Shown in pieces: positions 63,275 to 64,000 of a stretch of 64,000 nucleotides of DNA. Origin of the DNA: Skeletonema tropicum (lineage: Eukaryota > Bacillariophyta > Thalassiosirophyceae > Thalassiosirales > Thalassiosiraceae); assembly GCA_037178625.1 (NCBI GenBank), contig JAWZXG010000028.1, positions 124,001 to 188,000 on the forward strand, read 5' to 3'. The position numbers and the translations under genes are program-made. Below the pieces are notes generated by a model, which saw only the letters and a list, made by a program, of their open reading frames with translations, searched no databases and was not told where the DNA came from. Numbering within the stretch: the stretch's first letter is position 1; the number at the start of each line of letters is the position of its first letter.

Positions 63275-64000
63275 TGATATCAATCGCAGGTTGTCGACCT
63301 TGAAGTGCAAGCACAGCTTCATCAAAGCGACAAAAGAAGCAAGGCAACATCAAGTATTCACAGTCTTGCCGAGAGAATTCAAAAGTTATGAAGAAACGGA
63401 AAGACGATGGTATGAGTGATTTAGAGACTAAGAACAAAATTCTTCGTGAGATTGGAATTCAAAGTGGACAGCAATCACTCCGTGATGTATTTTCTCGGAG
63501 AAGTTCTAGTACGTAGTTAATTGTTACTCCTATGTAATAGTTCAAAGTGGACAGCAATCACTCTGTGATATTGCTTGCTGGACCTGGCTGTGGCACGTGT
63601 ATTATTGCTCTAGTAATAGGATGGATATCTACGAGTACTTGAATTTACTTTACTTTGACTTCTAAGTACTCCCCCTCCATGCATGCATTCATTTCTATTC
63701 ATTTCCCACTTGGGAAGTTTGGCAATCTCCGCTGCCGAGGGGCCAGTGGAACGGACAGCCTTGGCTTCAGTAACGGCATCATTGAAAGACTTTACACTTC
63801 TGAAAATGCAGCCAATGATGCATGACGAGTGAATATACGAATCATGATTCAGTCATGACCATGGCGCATAAACTAACAAAGTCACCAGAACTGCCAAGAG
63901 GAATTACTTGCAAACTCAACCAGGATGACCAATCACCTAGGCCTCTCCTTGATGCTGCTGCCCAATTTCGATAGCTACATTTCCATCCTCTGCACCCACT
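63183..64000 (+). repeat. Unit B, tandem copy 4 (cut by window end)
   Basis: First 818 bp of another unit, containing the 3' gene tail (LEPTDLDNDINRRLSTLK) and the start of the non-coding part. The array therefore continues beyond the window. Confidence 0.9.

Overview
The window looks like nuclear DNA of a diatom (stramenopile alga). The evidence is intron-containing genes with short GT-AG introns (about 75-115 bp), two N-termini of the diatom plastid-import type (signal peptide ending in an [AS]-x-A-F-like motif), and a Ty1/copia gag of the kind I associate with diatom CoDi elements. There is no bacterial-style operon structure. The left 22 kb is a gene-bearing region. The right 42 kb is almost entirely mobile-element DNA and recent duplications.

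Left region (1-22 kb). On the minus strand at the window edge is a STAND/NB-ARC ATPase gene whose Walker A motif is split by an intron. Then come Crypton-like remnants in two copies (1.8-4.3 kb), a frameshifted repeat protein (4.4-5.3 kb), a small plastid-targeted protein (6.6 kb), a three-exon UDP-glycosyltransferase (7.4-9.1 kb) and a TrmK-type tRNA methyltransferase with an apparent plastid presequence (9.2-10.4 kb). An apparently complete Mutator-like (MULE) DNA transposon occupies 10507-16061. It has 92-bp identical terminal inverted repeats, a perfect 9-bp target duplication, a spliced 1105-aa transposase and a second, convergent gene with the HxD...H...R signature of a 2-oxoglutarate/Fe(II) dioxygenase, possibly TET/JBP-like. 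This is the most interesting object in the window. A GT31 glycosyltransferase (16.2-17.8 kb) and a seven-exon gene of unknown function (18.5-21.8 kb) follow.

Middle region (22-38 kb). A mosaic of fragments of three host genes (YqgF/RuvX-like, poly(A)-binding protein, TypA/BipA) lies at 22.2-23.2 kb. Next are a minisatellite, a tandem array of a tRNA-derived SINE-like unit (24.4-25.2 kb), a gag-only LTR retrotransposon with identical LTRs and 5-bp target duplications (25659-29606), a tandem satellite (29.6-30.5 kb), and a large LTR-bounded, essentially non-coding element on the minus strand (31543-38082) packed with short tandem repeats.

Right region (38-64 kb). Two duplicated segments account for most of it. 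Segment A (38253-40834 and 51022-53917) carries a broken tyrosine-recombinase (Crypton/DIRS-like) gene. Unit B (41573-44250, a piece at 55741-56226, then near-identical tandem units of about 3.48 kb from 56227 to the window end) carries a two-part gene of an unrecognised, probably transposase-related family. Inserted among them are two tandem 3' fragments of a Helitron/PIF1-type helicase element, a hAT-like nested insertion (46037-48420), a two-exon gene fragment of unknown function (48.6-50.3 kb), a copia RNase H fragment (50.3-50.8 kb) and a 5'-truncated LINE with a restriction-like endonuclease (53.9-55.7 kb).

All calls come from reading the sequence and from remembered family motifs; no database search was possible. 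Family names for the decayed elements are the least certain part.
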